The translations under genes were made by a program, and so were the position numbers. DNA of 64,000 nucleotides from Harmonia axyridis. Lineage: Eukaryota > Arthropoda > Insecta > Coleoptera > Coccinellidae. Of the stretch, positions 33,989 through 46,926 are shown piece after piece (positions within the stretch are counted from its first letter, which is position 1; every line of letters begins with the position of its first letter). The notes under the pieces are model-generated. The model saw only the letters and a program-made list of their open reading frames with translations. It had not been told where the DNA came from and did not search any database. The DNA is taken from positions 21,204,001-21,268,000 of the forward strand of contig NC_059503.1 of NCBI RefSeq assembly GCF_914767665.1. Reading direction: 5' to 3'.

Positions 33989-36016
33989 TCATTCGGTATA
34001 TTCTAAATCGTCTGCTTCTTTGAATCTCTTCACTCTTGATGGTCTTCTTGATTGTTCCTGCTCTTCACCCAATATTTCAACATTTCTAGATGGATCTTTC
34101 TTAAAATAATTTACAGGACTATTCGTGCTACCAGACTCTTCACTATCTGGAGGTAATGCTGGATTGACTGCCAGTTGCAGCATTTTCAACAAGAGCATTT
34201 CCCTTATATCAGCTGGTAAATACTCCTCATCATCCGACGGCTCACCCGTGTTCTTCAACAGTCTTGCAACCCTTTTTGTTGGTACATATGATTGTGCGAA
34301 TTGTTCATCTTCATACTGATTTTGAGAATCTTGATATGGAAGTTCGCGGTTACGAAGTGTGTCATAATGTCTTCTACCCTGTGCATCTTGATTAGGAACG
34401 AATTGTACAACCTGATTGGTATTTGGCGCAAAACGACGATAGTACTGGTTCGGTTCAAAATTCCTCTTTTGCTGATATTCGCTGATTCTTCTGGGATCGG
34501 TGAGTTCGTGAAGACGTTCTAGCCGTTTTTGTCTGAGTTCTAATTGCTGGAGTATTATCTGAAAATCTCTGATGCTAACTGGAGGTTGAATATTTTCGAT
34601 ACTATTGGACGGAACCTCTTGCAGATATCTCTGAGAAACAGGAATTGGTACGGCTACAAATTTTTGCTGCAGGGATTGCTGTGGGTACTCCCTTACGTAA
34701 CCATTTTCGTCTATTTGAACTGGCATCGGTCTTAGAGGAGACAAACGCCTTGCATATTCATGTCTAGGTGCTTCTTGACTATAAACAGGATTTGATGTGG
34801 GTTCTCCTGTGTACTGCTCTAGTTGAGGTACATATCCCTGAATATTGTCATTGATGTCTCTAGGAGACGCAAATGGAACTAGTCTCCTTTGAATATGACT
34901 CAGAGGAACTAATACCGTATTTCTTTGATATGGATGTCTTAAAGCTACTAAAGTTTCTGGTTGTGCTCTATTTGCAGGTATTTGTACAACAGGCACAGTT
35001 GTAGGTGTAGGTTCAGATACAGCAGGCTGCTCATTGGACTCTTCCTGTTCAGTGGAAGTTGTAGTTTCTTCCTTATGCTGGGCAGATGCTTGCAAATTCT
35101 TCGGATATCTAACCGTAGCTCTTCTGATAGGTGAGGTAGTACTTGAAAGTCTGATTGGACGATAAGTTGTTGTAAAAAGAGGTCTAGGAGTTCCTGTAGT
35201 CATTGAGGCACTATAAACGTCAGGAGAATCACTACCAATCGATTGTTGAAGGTTGTGAATATGTTGATGCGGATCGTAGTCATTTTCTCTTGGTAATTGT
35301 CGACGGAGTATATTGCTTTTCAGTTCAGGTTCTTCAGTCACAGGTTTAATTTCAGTTGCAGGATGATTCGCAGCTAGTCGTCGAAACAGTGGAATTTCTG
35401 TTGGTCTGTCCAATTCTTCAGGACGAGCCAACTGACCTTCCTGTTTAGTGTGTTGGGAATCATCAGAAGATTTCAACAAAAATCTACTACGTGGAGTTGT
35501 AGCGTATACCAAATGGGTTCGTGTTGTACTTTTACTGACCGAATCATCAAACGTAGGTCTGTTGGTTGTAGAGCTGACTATATTGTGTTTTTTCTTTACA
35601 AGATTCTGTATACTTGAAGCAGTAGTTGTTGAATGGTAGGGTCGATTCGTTGTAGAAGAAACAAACGTTCTATTGTGCTTTGGAATTCTTTGGACAACAG
35701 AATCTCCTTCAACGTGATGCACGATATCTGTAGAATTTGTGGAACTGTATGAAACTCTTTTGATTTTTCCTGTATCATCTATGTAACCATACGTGCCTTT
35801 TATATTGCCCAATACATCCCTACTTTCTATTTTGAAAGAACCATCGTCAGCTTCATATCCCACGGTGTAAGAACCATCGTTGTTCACTTTCTTGATTTGC
35901 TTGATGATTTCCAATGTTCCATCTTTCGATTCCGATTGGACTAGATCTTCTTTTGCCTCGGTTTCTGTACTTCTCACTTTTCCGATACAAAGAAATATCA
36001 GCATCCAAACGTTAAT
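33989..36016 (-). CDS. large RR-type (chitin-binding) cuticular protein, 5' exon missing
   Basis: The exon begins after an acceptor TTGCAG (plus positions 36017-36022) and ends with the stop at 33989, giving about 675 residues. It opens with a hydrophobic stretch INVWMLIFLCIGKVRS, the remainder of a signal peptide whose ATG must be in a short upstream exon, the usual structure of insect cuticular protein genes. Residues about 40-95 (NNDGSYTVGYEADDGSFKIE, TYGYIDDTGKIKRVSYSS) form the Rebers-Riddiford chitin_bind_4 domain. The rest is a long Thr/Ser/Pro- then Gln/Arg/Tyr-rich low-complexity region with dibasic RR sites and an acidic C-terminus. It is secreted and predicted to bind chitin in the cuticle. 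At this size it is far larger than most RR proteins (100-250 aa). Candidate first exons between 36.3 and 38.1 kb could not be told apart. Confidence 0.85.
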   Translation of the reverse strand: MNVWMLIFLCIGKVRSTETEAKEDLVQSESKDGTLEIIKQIKKVNNDGSYTVGYEADDGSFKIESRDVLGNIKGTYGYIDDTGKIKRVSYSSTNSTDIVHHVEGDSVVQRIPKHNRTFVSSTTNRPYHSTTTASSIQNLVKKKHNIVSSTTNRPTFDDSVSKSTTRTHLVYATTPRSRFLLKSSDDSQHTKQEGQLARPEELDRPTEIPLFRRLAANHPATEIKPVTEEPELKSNILRRQLPRENDYDPHQHIHNLQQSIGSDSPDVYSASMTTGTPRPLFTTTYRPIRLSSTTSPIRRATVRYPKNLQASAQHKEETTTSTEQEESNEQPAVSEPTPTTVPVVQIPANRAQPETLVALRHPYQRNTVLVPLSHIQRRLVPFASPRDINDNIQGYVPQLEQYTGEPTSNPVYSQEAPRHEYARRLSPLRPMPVQIDENGYVREYPQQSLQQKFVAVPIPVSQRYLQEVPSNSIENIQPPVSIRDFQIILQQLELRQKRLERLHELTDPRRISEYQQKRNFEPNQYYRRFAPNTNQVVQFVPNQDAQGRRHYDTLRNRELPYQDSQNQYEDEQFAQSYVPTKRVARLLKNTGEPSDDEEYLPADIREMLLLKMLQLAVNPALPPDSEESGSTNSPVNYFKKDPSRNVEILGEEQEQSRRPSRVKRFKEADDLEYTE

Positions 36017-39000
36017 CTGCAATTTGAATTGAATTGGTAAGTGATTGGAGATACAACAAAAGAATAGCTCAACATCATGTCATAAAATAATAACATAAAA
36101 TTTAAATTGTGTGTAAGTAAGAAATATAAAGAAGTCGTTGGATAAATAATTTTAAATGTAATTCAAGAAGGGCGTATGTTTCGGAAGAATCTGTGGGTTG
36201 ATTTTAAGTATAGAAATAGCATTTTCGTTCAATAGGTTTATCTGTATGAAAAAGATCCAATATATCCCAGAATTTTCGTACATCTTTCAAAATATCGGAA
36301 TGAAAACAGAAACTATCTGTAACTTGTAAATATCTTGAGTATGATAGAGGTATATGATAATAACTGTTTGATACAGTTACCATAAGAAATATTTCTTCGG
36401 ATTGCTCCTTTCATCTAGATCTCCTTTCAATTTCATTCATCATACGATGGCTTATTTAAATTAGTTATTCTTGAAAAGAACATATTCAGAATACATCGGT
36501 GCTATGTTTTCATTGACCACAAGATCTCATTCTATAAGTTTTAATGATTACCTTCTGAAAGCCTAGTCATCCTCCTAATCTGTTTTAATGTAGTTCACCT
36601 TAGCAAAATCATAATATGTAAAAAGAGGAAGTCCTTCTATGGAAATGAATAACACCCAATAATTTCGTTCTCAAACTTTCTCCTCTCTATGCATATTGAA
36701 ATCGATTAATGCTCAACAAATAATACCCTTGTTGGTTTATAAAAAAACATAGGTACCTAATGATTTATCACTAATGTCTCTAAGTGATATAATTGAATGA
36801 GGATGCGACATAATTCAGATTTTATGACAGCGTATTTCCAAATCTCCATCCATTCAATTCCGGTTCCCAAATGAGAGGTCTTTTCTGGATCTTAATCGTT
36901 CATCGACAATTTCACGAATTTGACGTACACAATACAGGGAATTAACTTGAAGATCTTACATAAACTTCGTTGATTAGGGAAATGAAACATTAATACTATG
37001 TAGTCACGGTAATACCACATGTATGTGCGTCCCCATCTAATTGTTCACGGTTACGCTTTCATGATCCTTCGAAAAAAAAAACGTTTCAATTGGAGGATAT
37101 GTGCATTAACGCCTCATCCTTGCCCTTAAATTATAGGCAATTTGTTTGTTTCTCTTTTAAAAGTAATTTTTTGTTTATAGATCTAGATAAAGAAATATAA
37201 ATATTTCTATTAAAAAAACAATTATTTGCTATAAAAATCCCATACAGAGATTCATGTTTTTTACTTGGGATTTTCTATATCTCGAGAAATATCTCGAATT
37301 AAGAAACAAATCCGATGAATTGATAAGCAAAAGCAAACATTCACCTAAACTGACAGTGTTCAGCTGAGTTCTTGATAAGGGAGTTAAACGAAATTCAATA
37401 ATTATTTAAAAATATGTACAAGCATATCTTGACCATTAGGCATCTGCAATTTTCATATTTACAAATCAATGAATCGAATGAAATGTGCTTTCATAATTTT
37501 TGCGGAAATGAGAGATTTTTTTAAAGATGATTTGACATACAAATGAATAATTTCCCAGTGGAAGATTATTTAATTTGATTGTGGTTTCCACAGATAGTTT
37601 AATATCAACTCGAGGAAAAATTCTGGTTTTGTTCCCATTGAAATAAGATGAAAGTGGAAAAATGCATCTTTCGAACCAACCACACGAACGAAGTCGCGAG
37701 CTCAAACTAGTGAAATGAATGTAAAATATAATTTCTGTACCATGACAATTTTTTCCAAACCTTCTCTATACTGTTTGCACAATCTCAAAAACTGATTACC
37801 TACTGTGATTCTTCGATACGGTGTAGTTGATAAAAACGCTATTGAAGAAGAGTTATATTTAAATCAGGTATGCTTACAAAACAAACCAGCATTGACAAAA
37901 TTATGGGTTAGTTTTTTGGCTCATTTGCAGTATTTGCACCTCCAAACACATTATTGGGTTCTCAATTGAGGTTTTCTTCAATAGTTAGTTTAATTTAGTA
38001 GAAATTGTGATACTTTCTTTTCTCAATGATAAAATATACGTGAAATTTCATAACATGAAAATTTAGTGATTATAGATCGATACAGTATTTTTTTGGGAAA
38101 ACAATATACAATGCACTGCCTGAAGTTGCGATAGAACATAATAACAAAGCCTACACAAGATGCTACTGGATCTCCCAACTGACACAAGCTCTGAGTTTCA
38201 GAGAGTTCTGTAGGTAACTAAAAATTTTGCATCAAAACATTCTGACTTCTTTCGTAGATTATAGGACTTTGAATAACTATTGAATTCGGCATTCTAAATT
38301 GAGACTGAAACATTTCATTCGACAAATGAATATGGGTCAGCTATGCCTGTGTGAGTTTTGAATATGCATTCAACTATAATAGGTGTTAACTGTGTGAGAA
38401 AAAATTTCTCTTAATAGTTTTGTTTTTGTGAGGTTGCGATATCTTTAGATAATGGCAATACAATGAATAGCTTGAGAACATTGAACCTTTGTCTAGAATT
38501 TGCAGCATATTTCGATATGAATGTTTTACATTGGTGTAACGCTTAAGTATTCAAAATTAATATTCAACTTATGATTGTTACATTTGAGCACTTGTTCCCC
38601 GAACAAAGCGCTATCATGTCGTCACGACGCTTGTAATTTTAGAATTTTTAGATTCAAGATCCTACTTATCAATAACGAATAGTGGGTTAAATTCGTGGTC
38701 AAAATCCTTGAATATTGCCATTCGAGATTTTGTTTTACGGAAAATTTTAGAATTTTATGTTATACACGTAATCAGAAAAAAAGAAAATTCATGGAGAATA
38801 TATTGGAAAAAATACTAAATATTTTTAGCAGTGACAGATATGACCTAGTTGAAAATATTTTTGTACTACAGTAGATTTGACTAGATTGAAAATCAGTTCG
38901 TATATGTAAAATAATCACTCGGATGTGTTTACCGAATTTCAGGAGGATCAGAATCAGAATGTAATAACAACACCTCATCTAAAAAAAAAATAACCGACAA

Positions 39001-39216
39001 CAATGTCATCATCATAAATCACATTTCATATATTATATCTATACACAGTTTTATGGTCTACATGAACGAAAGATGAGGGGGCTTAGTCATATGACTGAAC
39101 GCTTAAAAGCTCCCGACACCAAATCAGAGTTTTCCTGATTTTTTAAGCGATAATTAAATTAGTGTATATGTTCAGATTAGTATAGCATATCTTGCAAGCT
39201 TACAAACTTAACCGTA
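36017..39216. other. upstream region of the cuticular protein gene
   Basis: No long ORF is present. Several short ATG-plus-donor combinations in the right phase exist on the minus strand (for example ATGAAATTTCAC then GTATAT at 38051-38036, or an ATG at 37892), any of which could be the first exon; none has a convincing promoter. Confidence 0.35.
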
Positions 39217-39960
39217 CAGGGTGTCCCAAATTCGATGCTCATTGAAAGCATCTCGAAAACTATAAGTGTTAGAGAAAAATCCCCTGATTTCTTTTTTCGA
39301 AATATTGAGATATCAGAAAGCAGATCATAGTTATCTTGATTTGTTCCAGAGTTACAAGACGTTTCTGAAAAATGTTTTTTTCAGTAATTTTTTTGGTTTT
39401 TGTGATACTCATAACAGATCAAAAAAAATAATTACCGTTTCAGAGATAAAGGGTAAAAATCATGTTTCTACGCAGTTTGTACGCCGCAGATTTGTAGAAA
39501 AGCATCTCGTTATCGGTTTTTCGAAAAAGTCATTAATTTCAAAGATATTAAGTTGTTCGACTTTTTTTTGATGGGACACCTTATATATAAACACTCTTCA
39601 TTTATTTCGAGTTTTAATTCATTTTGCGTCCATTGTATAATTGTGATCAAGTCATATATAGAGGGAGTCCCATTTAATTGAGAATCAATTATCGTTTTGG
39701 AGATATAGAGGAACGTTGGAGTTTTTTAGGTTACACTATATATATCTTGACTATAATTCTTACTATTGACACAAAATGAATCAAATCTTGAAATAAATGA
39801 GAAATATGAATATATAGGGCGTCCCATCCAAAAATGGAATCGGAATCTATGAAATGGATGACATTTTTGCAAAACCGATAATGGGATGCTTTTTGACAAA
39901 TCTGTATGTTGTATTTCAGGAGGGGTTGTTTCGAGTTTTGTGCTTTTGGAGTATAAAATT
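39217..39960. mobile_element. foldback element, copy B
   Basis: The left terminus CAGGGTGTCCCAAATTCGAT is followed by a long non-coding arm. A central hairpin pairs TTTTGCGTCCATTGTATAAT (from 39633) with a complement around 39747-39777. The motif ATCTCGTTATCGGTTTT (39508) returns inverted as AAAACCGATAATGGGATGC (about 39873). Its left arm is the reverse complement of 21090-21287. Confidence 0.7.
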
Positions 39961-42900
39961 GTTAGATTTGATCGAAGAGGTTGTAAAATAAGCGTGATAG
40001 TTGATAACTAGATCCAAAATTTTTAGCCATAATCCATAAGCAATATTAATGGTCTCCTCATATTTATAAAATCACTCATCGCATATGAAAAAGTATTATA
40101 ACAAATGTCACAATGCGGTGTTTGAGCTCTGAGTTTTTCGTTCTGTTCATTTGAAATATTCAGCTATTTATAATTTAGAAATTATTAGGGACTAGACTTC
40201 GCGAAAAAAGGTTCCATATACACATTCCAAATCATCCACTGGAACAAAAACAGGCTTCGGAAAAATGCATCCCTCGAACTAAATTTTTAATGAAACAACC
40301 ACTCAATTCTGCCAGATATTCACGTAACACTCGGTATAAAGTTGCATTGTTTGGGTATCATAATCAACGTACCTTAGCAATGAACATTATGTCAATACAT
40401 GAAAGCACCACTCTTTGCACTGACTACCTTATAATTTTCCACCAAGACTTTATAACATGTTGAAGAAGATGACCATCATTCAAGAAGGGAGACTGAAAGA
40501 CTCCCACCAGCGCGAAGAAAAGAACAAGGCTTTCGAGGATATACAATACCATTGAAAGTGAGATTATTGTATTCATTTTCAGCTTACTGAGTATTCTTCA
40601 TTAGACAAATCCGGATTAATCGAACAAAATTTGTATGAACTAATGTATCATTTTCAGTAATGGCGAATAATATGTATGCAAAAAATTATCGAAAATATCA
40701 AGATCAGGTTAGAAGATAAAGTTGGATAGAGTTTATGTATTTATCTAGATTTAATGATGAATTATTCTTCAAATTCAATTCTTATAGATTCGTTTTTTAT
40801 CATTGGCGTTAAAAAATAATTATCTTGAGAATACAAATTTTCATGCTATCTTTGAAGTTTGAGGGTGCAAATAGAAAAATGATTTTTGACTAATTTTGTT
40901 CTTAAACCTTTATAATTGTTGTGTTAATGAAACTGGTGATAAAAAAGCAGTGATACGTTTTCCTCATCTTTGCAAGCAATTTTAACCCATCTAAGGTACT
41001 ACGTTATATATTATCCCCAATTGGTATTGGTTTTTGAATTGGTTTTTCTTTCAATACTTTGAGTTTGTGTTTGAATTTTCAAACTGAAATGTGTATTAGT
41101 GGTGAATAAACAATATCATTATAATTGAACTGTTCTATCCACTGCAATTTATGGGGTATTTTTGAACTATGCTTCAAAAGAATGAGGAAAGCTCTGAGGT
41201 AACGTCACGATTTTTTGCGCCCTTGGAAAACTCTTATTTGTATAACGGTATTCATATGGTGTCCAAGGGAAGGCGTTGATGCTATTAACATTAAATATCA
41301 CAAGCGGCTTGAAATTCTTATTATTTATAATATACACTCCAAATTTCAACTCTCTCCAATATCATTTTTTTTCAATCTCCTGCTTGGATTTTCTATGCTT
41401 CAGATAACACTATGAAAACGAAATTTCACAAGAAGCTTTGCATGGTTATTCCGTTAATACAATACACATGCAAATTACCAAATTTATCGAATTCGTAATC
41501 ACAGAAATATTGGGTATCTATTTCTTTTCCAATATTCTTTTTGAATTTTCTGTGGTACTAATGATGCCATCAGCTCGATTTTACACGGAGCTTGAAATTG
41601 TTATTTCACATCAAAACAACATATATTATGCTTCTAGAAACGTGTTCGCATCAAGAAATTTTCACGAAGCTCCAAATTATCACTTTACACACAAATGCCA
41701 ATTTTTATCCCAATCTAATATGCAATTTTGAAATGAAAAAAAAACACGAATGGCTATATTTACGGAACTTGTCCGATTTTGTCTGATCAACGAACTTGAG
41801 CGCGGCATTTGAGATAGGAATGTTCTTTTCAAATTAGTAATTTTTAGGAATTTTTGTTCGAAAGTTATAGTCTTTAGGTACGGACGGACGAACAGAATTT
41901 GAGGATGGATTCGTTTCTGTGACGAAATTTCTTGAGATGATGTCTTTTTAAATAATAAAAATAATAAATCCATTAAATATGCTCAGTTTATTATAGATCA
42001 AATACATCCAATGCATGACATTGGAATTGGATATTTTGAATATTGAGTTTAATGATTTTGATAGTAGTTTCAGTTTGCCTAAACTTCTCTTCTCAATTAT
42101 TGAGGTAGTTCAGCTTTTAAATATTACCTATTGTTCATAAATCAACTTTAGTGTAAAATACTAGATAATTAATTATCAAATTACCAATTTCCGAAAATTT
42201 ATGATTACTATAAATGAAGAAATGAGGTCCATCTTTTCTTTTTCTGCTAGAACACAGAAATTAACATATTCCTGCTAGATAGTCTTTGGAAATATATAAC
42301 ATTCTTTCTAACCCGGGTATAATATGATGAAACGAATTCTAGAAATAAATCTAATATAAAAAACATTTTTCTCAATTTTTAAATTATCACATATTTTTTG
42401 ATGGAGAATTTTGTTCAAATTTGCTTTACATTAAAATGTAAAGCAAATTTAATATTAGTGAGTTTCAATTTTAGTGAGGTTTAATTATTTTTTTTAGGTT
42501 GGTTGTTCAAATTATATTTGAGATGATTTTGAATATTTTTTTTCAAATTGAAGTTATTGAAATGTATGTATGTAAGATTCAGCTCTTCATCCTTTTAAAA
42601 GGAACATGAATCTAAAAGGGTTTCAAGGATCGGTAATTTCCTGAAAATATTGCCTCCCATTAGACTCAACCCTTTCTTATCACTTTCCGGTATTTATATT
42701 ACTCTAATGGACGAATTTTTTCCATAACTCTACTCCGAACTTGTCAAGCAATTAACTGAATCCACATTCATCTTCCGGGAATTCCATTTATGACTGATGA
42801 AATTTTTATATCAATCCATATTGCAAATTGGTTTCAAATCTATTTAGGGATATCGTTTGTACATCAGAGGATCGGCATAGTGTTCAATGTCAGTGTCGAA

Positions 42901-43002
42901 CTATACGCAATTCGATACTGATGATCCATTTTTAATAATGAACTTCCAGGGACGGACAATGATTTTTTTCTCTGTTGATAGCAACGCATCACCGGGAAAT
43001 GG
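39961..43002. other. gene-free stretch with dispersed repeat blocks
   Basis: No exon is supported. 41200-41990 contains phrases (TGGCTATATTTACGGAAC, GAATTTTCTRTGGTA, TTTCGAAGCT-like) that recur at 47700-47850 in the carboxypeptidase intron, so both belong to one dispersed repeat family. Confidence 0.45.
42417..42450. repeat. perfect inverted repeat, 16-bp arms
   Basis: AAATTTGCTTTACATT, two A residues, then the exact complement. It is a potential cruciform in a gene-free region. Confidence 0.85.
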
Positions 43003-43162
43003 GTTTTCGGTGAATTTGCTGGAAAATGGTGCCCTTTACTGATAAATTCCACGAAATAATTATGTGTGATTCAATTGTATTGAAATATTTCCATAAATAT
43101 GTGTTCGACGTAATTACTTCGAGGATATTATCAGTGGAGGACACCATTTCCTGATTCACCCT
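43003..43162. repeat. imperfect inverted repeat (43003-43042 / 43128-43160)
   Basis: GGTGAATTTGCTGGAAAATG onward to CTGATAA is mirrored by TTATCAGTGGAGGACACCAT TTCCTGATTCACC with small gaps. It directly abuts the next TIR element. Confidence 0.55.
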
Positions 43163-43165
43163 ATA

Positions 43166-43786
43166 CGGGGTGTCTACTTTAAAAGTCCAAAACTTCTTTC
43201 TTATAATATGTATTAATAAAATTTAGTTGATTTGTTTGACTCGACAGATAAATTAACAATTCTAGTGAGAGTAACTCCAATATTCAATCAGAGAAAACAA
43301 CTGATTTAATCATTAAAACTTCAAAATAAAAGAAAATCTTGTTTGAATAATTTCTTATTTTTCGTTGTTATCATGATATTGATCACTAAATAGGGTAGTT
43401 TTTGATGAAAAGAAGACGTGTTCACAATTATTCATTCTTCATCGATAAACCTATTGGAAAAATATGATTGATATTGTTCACCTAAGAATAGTTTTGTTCA
43501 TCTGCTTACCACGCTGGCAGTAGGAATTTTTTTGTCACAAAAAAAATCTTGTGTTATAGCCAATTTCATGCTCTTTCGAGCTATGTAATCAATTTTGATG
43601 AGGCTACAAGGATAACTGGATTGTGATTGATTTTATAAAAAAAAAATGAGATCACCCGTAAATACACAAAATGTTGAATTGAAGAATTACCGTCAAAATT
43701 TCGGCCAAGTGTTATGACATTTTTTGTTGAAAATCCTATGTAGCATATCACCTTGATGTTTTCGACTTTTTAAAGTAGACACCCTG
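43166..43786. mobile_element. ~620-bp TIR element (GGGTGTCTACTTTAAAA ends)
   Basis: The left GGGTGTCTACTTTAAAAGTC and the right GACTTTTTAAAGTAGACACC CTG are inverted, flanked by CTATA and TATA. The interior has no ORF of note. Non-autonomous member of the CAGGGTG class. Confidence 0.8.
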
Positions 43787-43867
43787 TATATTTCACACAC
43801 CTCACTGCCGAGTGATCTCTTACTATCTCCACTCTGATCGATCGATTTAGTAATCAGCTTTTATATA

Positions 43868-44946
43868 CAGGGTGTCCCAGGAAGAATGCGACAAACGAAT
43901 ACCATGAATTAAGGTCATCATGGAGGACCCGTATCAAGAGGTTTCAATCGCCAGAGTGCCTTCGTTTGGGATATACAGGGAGATGTTCATTTTATGGCTG
44001 AAATTTCACTGTTGAATAACTCTTTAACTAATCGACCGAATAATTTCAAATTTTGAAGTTTTGTCATCCTTTCCTATCGCCTTCCTTCAATATTTCTGAA
44101 TTCGAGTAAATCAGATCCGGACTAGGAAAATTTCAGACTTTTCAAACAGACTCTTCAACAAATCCACCTAATAATTGAAATTTTCATGTTTTGTCGCCCT
44201 TTACTATCGCCTTCCTTCAATATTTCTGGAATCGAGTAAATCAGATCCGGATCAGGAAATTTTAAGACCTTTTTTATTTTCTTGAATATTGAATCACCCT
44301 GTATGTTGATATAATGATTCTTTTTCGTTTTCGGAAACACAAAGAATCAATTCATAATAAAAGTTTTAAATCTCTGCTTGGCGCCATCATTCAGGGTGAT
44401 CAATAAACATTTCTCCATGAAAGAAATTTCATAGTTCAAGATATCTTGAATTTATCCGTAGAATTATTTCGAAAATTGAACTTCCTTCACCCTTCACGAA
44501 CGTCTCACCTAAATGTTCCTCAAATTATTTAAGAAAACTTTTAATCAACAAACTGGATAAAGAAGTGGCAAGCTGAGTTTTAGAATGTTGATTATGAATT
44601 AATTCGTTGTGGTTACGAAGACGAAAAAAATTATGATATTGACGTACAGAAAGATCCAATATTCACGAAAATAGAAAAAGTCTGAAATTTTCCTAGTCCG
44701 GATCTGATTTACTCGAATTCAGAAATATTGAAGGAGATAGGAAAGGGTAACAAAACTTCAAAATTTGAAATTATTCGGTCGATTAGTTAATGAGTTATCG
44801 AACTGTAAAATTTCACTCATAAGATGAACATCACCCTGTATATCCCCAACGAAGGCACTCAGGCGATTGAAACATCTTGATACGGGTCCTCCATGATGAC
44901 CTTAATTTATGGTATTCGTTTGTCGCATTATTCCCGGGACACCCTG
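43868..44946. mobile_element. 1.08-kb foldback element with ~275-bp TIRs
   Basis: CAGGGTGTCCCAGGAAGAAT starts the left arm (43868-44142). The right arm (44672-44946) is its reverse complement with about 10% differences, ending GGGACACCCTG and flanked by TATA. A block of about 115 bases from the left arm (44028-44142) is repeated directly at 44152-44272. Non-coding. Confidence 0.85.
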
Positions 44947-46080
44947 TATATATGCAGTTTGAAAAGAAATAAATACATAATAGATATTATGTCGGTTTAA
45001 TCCGAGACATGTAAACATCATCAAGCGCAATTGATATTGATATCCCAATATCCAAATATCTGAGAATGAATGAAATTCCATCAATTTCTTGAATATCACT
45101 GAAAAACTTGATGTCTTTGGACTCACCCTCTATATCTTCTAGGCGCGCAGGAGTTTATAGATGGAATAGTATCATTTTTAAATGTTCAAACGGTACAAAA
45201 GTATTTGATTGTTGCGGTAATTTTTCGACTTATTATTTTCGCAAATATTTAGTCTCTTAATATTCTGACTAAATTTCAATGGTTGAATTCATATTACTTG
45301 TATTGGCGAGTGAGCATTTCATTTCGTCAATTGGAGGGTGTATCCTATTTTTTTGATTCAATTTGTCAATTATTCTATTTATACACCTCATTAATAGATA
45401 TAATCTCATAATAGAAGTTCTCGACGGAAACATGCAATTTTTATGGTGCGGCCACCAAATTGTAACACTCGTGAGAAATGGGACATTTTTCATTGTTTCA
45501 AACGAGTTCAGATTTCGTAAAGTGCGATATTTCAGTTGTACACCTAAACAGTTAGCTTAACTCTATTGTACCGACAATGCAGTAGTGAATTTTATCCACC
45601 TAAAGAAAAGACAAATTAAGACAGACAATTTATCAATTCACAACATTTTCTTTATGAAATTCGAAAAGCGATTTAATTTTAAACAATAATTATTTTCTAA
45701 CACAATTGAAGGTTAAGAGAATAGGAAAGAGCTTTAATCTCGAGTTCTCTTGAGTAATGGATGTGAGTGTATGTAGATTGTAGGTACATACAGCAGTTCT
45801 GTGATAACAAATTTGAATGTTTTATTATTGCCGTATGGGTTTTTTCATGAATTAGACTAGATGATTTAACTCAAAAATGAGAAATATCACCAATTTATGC
45901 AATTTAAAGGAAACAATATCAAAACAACATTTTGCTTATTTAGATACGGTCTGATCTTAAGATATTATGAAATGCTTTTAACTGTTTGAATTTCTGAATA
46001 ACTTTCAATGCATATTCCCAATAAGAAATGGATATCATAGGCCGAACCAAGCATTCTTGTGGTGAAATATTTTATATCTG
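44947..46080. other. gene-free spacer
   Basis: AT-rich; the ORFs present are short, unsupported and lack motifs. A variant TIR end CACCCTCTATATC occurs at about 45123. Confidence 0.4.
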
Positions 46081-46084
46081 AGGA

Positions 46085-46260
46085 ATTTTCAAACAGACTC
46101 ATCAAGCGGATTGAGATGTGGAGAGTTTGGAGGCCATGCGACCGGACCAATTCATGGAGTTATCATGGACACCGATGGCCTATCCATCGTTGTGCCTTGT
46201 GTTGAAGTATTCCCTAAATATTCTGTGATAATGTACCAAAGCAATATTTTTTCCTTCTGG
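46085..46260 (-). pseudogene. mariner/Tc1-like transposase fragment
   Basis: On the minus strand one frame reads VAWPPNSPHLNPLDESV, the well-known WPP-SPDLNP-(D/E) block around the last catalytic acid of mariner/Tc1 transposases. Just upstream another frame shows FREYFNTRHNDG, like the preceding R-YLN-FP-RW segment. Stops and frame changes separate them, so it is a relic. Confidence 0.6.
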
Positions 46261-46547
46261 GCTACCAGTTTCCAACAATCTTAGGTGGATTTGAGACTAA
46301 TCCTAAGATAATTTCTGGAAGGGAACGATCTATGTCGACCTAAACGATTATTATGAATGGTTATAAAAGTTTATTGATTCTATACTTGATGAAGGTTCAA
46401 TATGATTAACAAAAAATTGACTTTGTTGTCTATTCCCTTCACAATAATATATCTTTATGATATATTTGATTCATTTTGGTCTTGGAATTCACTTCCAATT
46501 CTAAAAATGACAAAATTAATAACCAACCAAAAGAAATTTCAAAATAA

Positions 46548-46577
46548 CTAAAACTGTACAAATTTGTACAGTTTTAG
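46548..46577. repeat. 30-bp perfect palindrome
   Basis: CTAAAACTGTACAAA is followed directly by its exact complement, with no spacer. It lies 350 bases beyond the 3' end of the carboxypeptidase gene. Confidence 0.85.
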
Positions 46578-46926
46578 TGCTAGCTGAGTATGTTGGCAAC
46601 AGCTGTCATCACCCAAGTCCACCTGATTCCCTTTTTGAGCATAGTATCAATCTTAGAATATAGAATATTTATTCTATACTCTAAGGTATCAATAGTCATT
46701 GATAGAACTAATAAGAGATAGGTTAGTTTATCAAGGCAGTTAGGTACTTTTGTTAATTCAAATTCATCAACTATCTTTGAATAATAGCAAAATCTGAAAA
46801 TGAATATTATTTCAATGAAAATTATTTTGCGACAAAATATTGTTTTCTCATATATACAATAGTAATAATACTAAAGAATATTCTCCTAATTTTAATTCAT
46901 AAACACTCTATTATCACAAGATTCTT

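Noticed and set aside
34125..34522. Plus-strand ORFs opposite the cuticular protein
   Set aside because: Mirror frames of the long minus-strand coding exon.
44155..44340. Minus-strand 61-codon frame
   Set aside because: Falls in the interior repeat of the foldback element.
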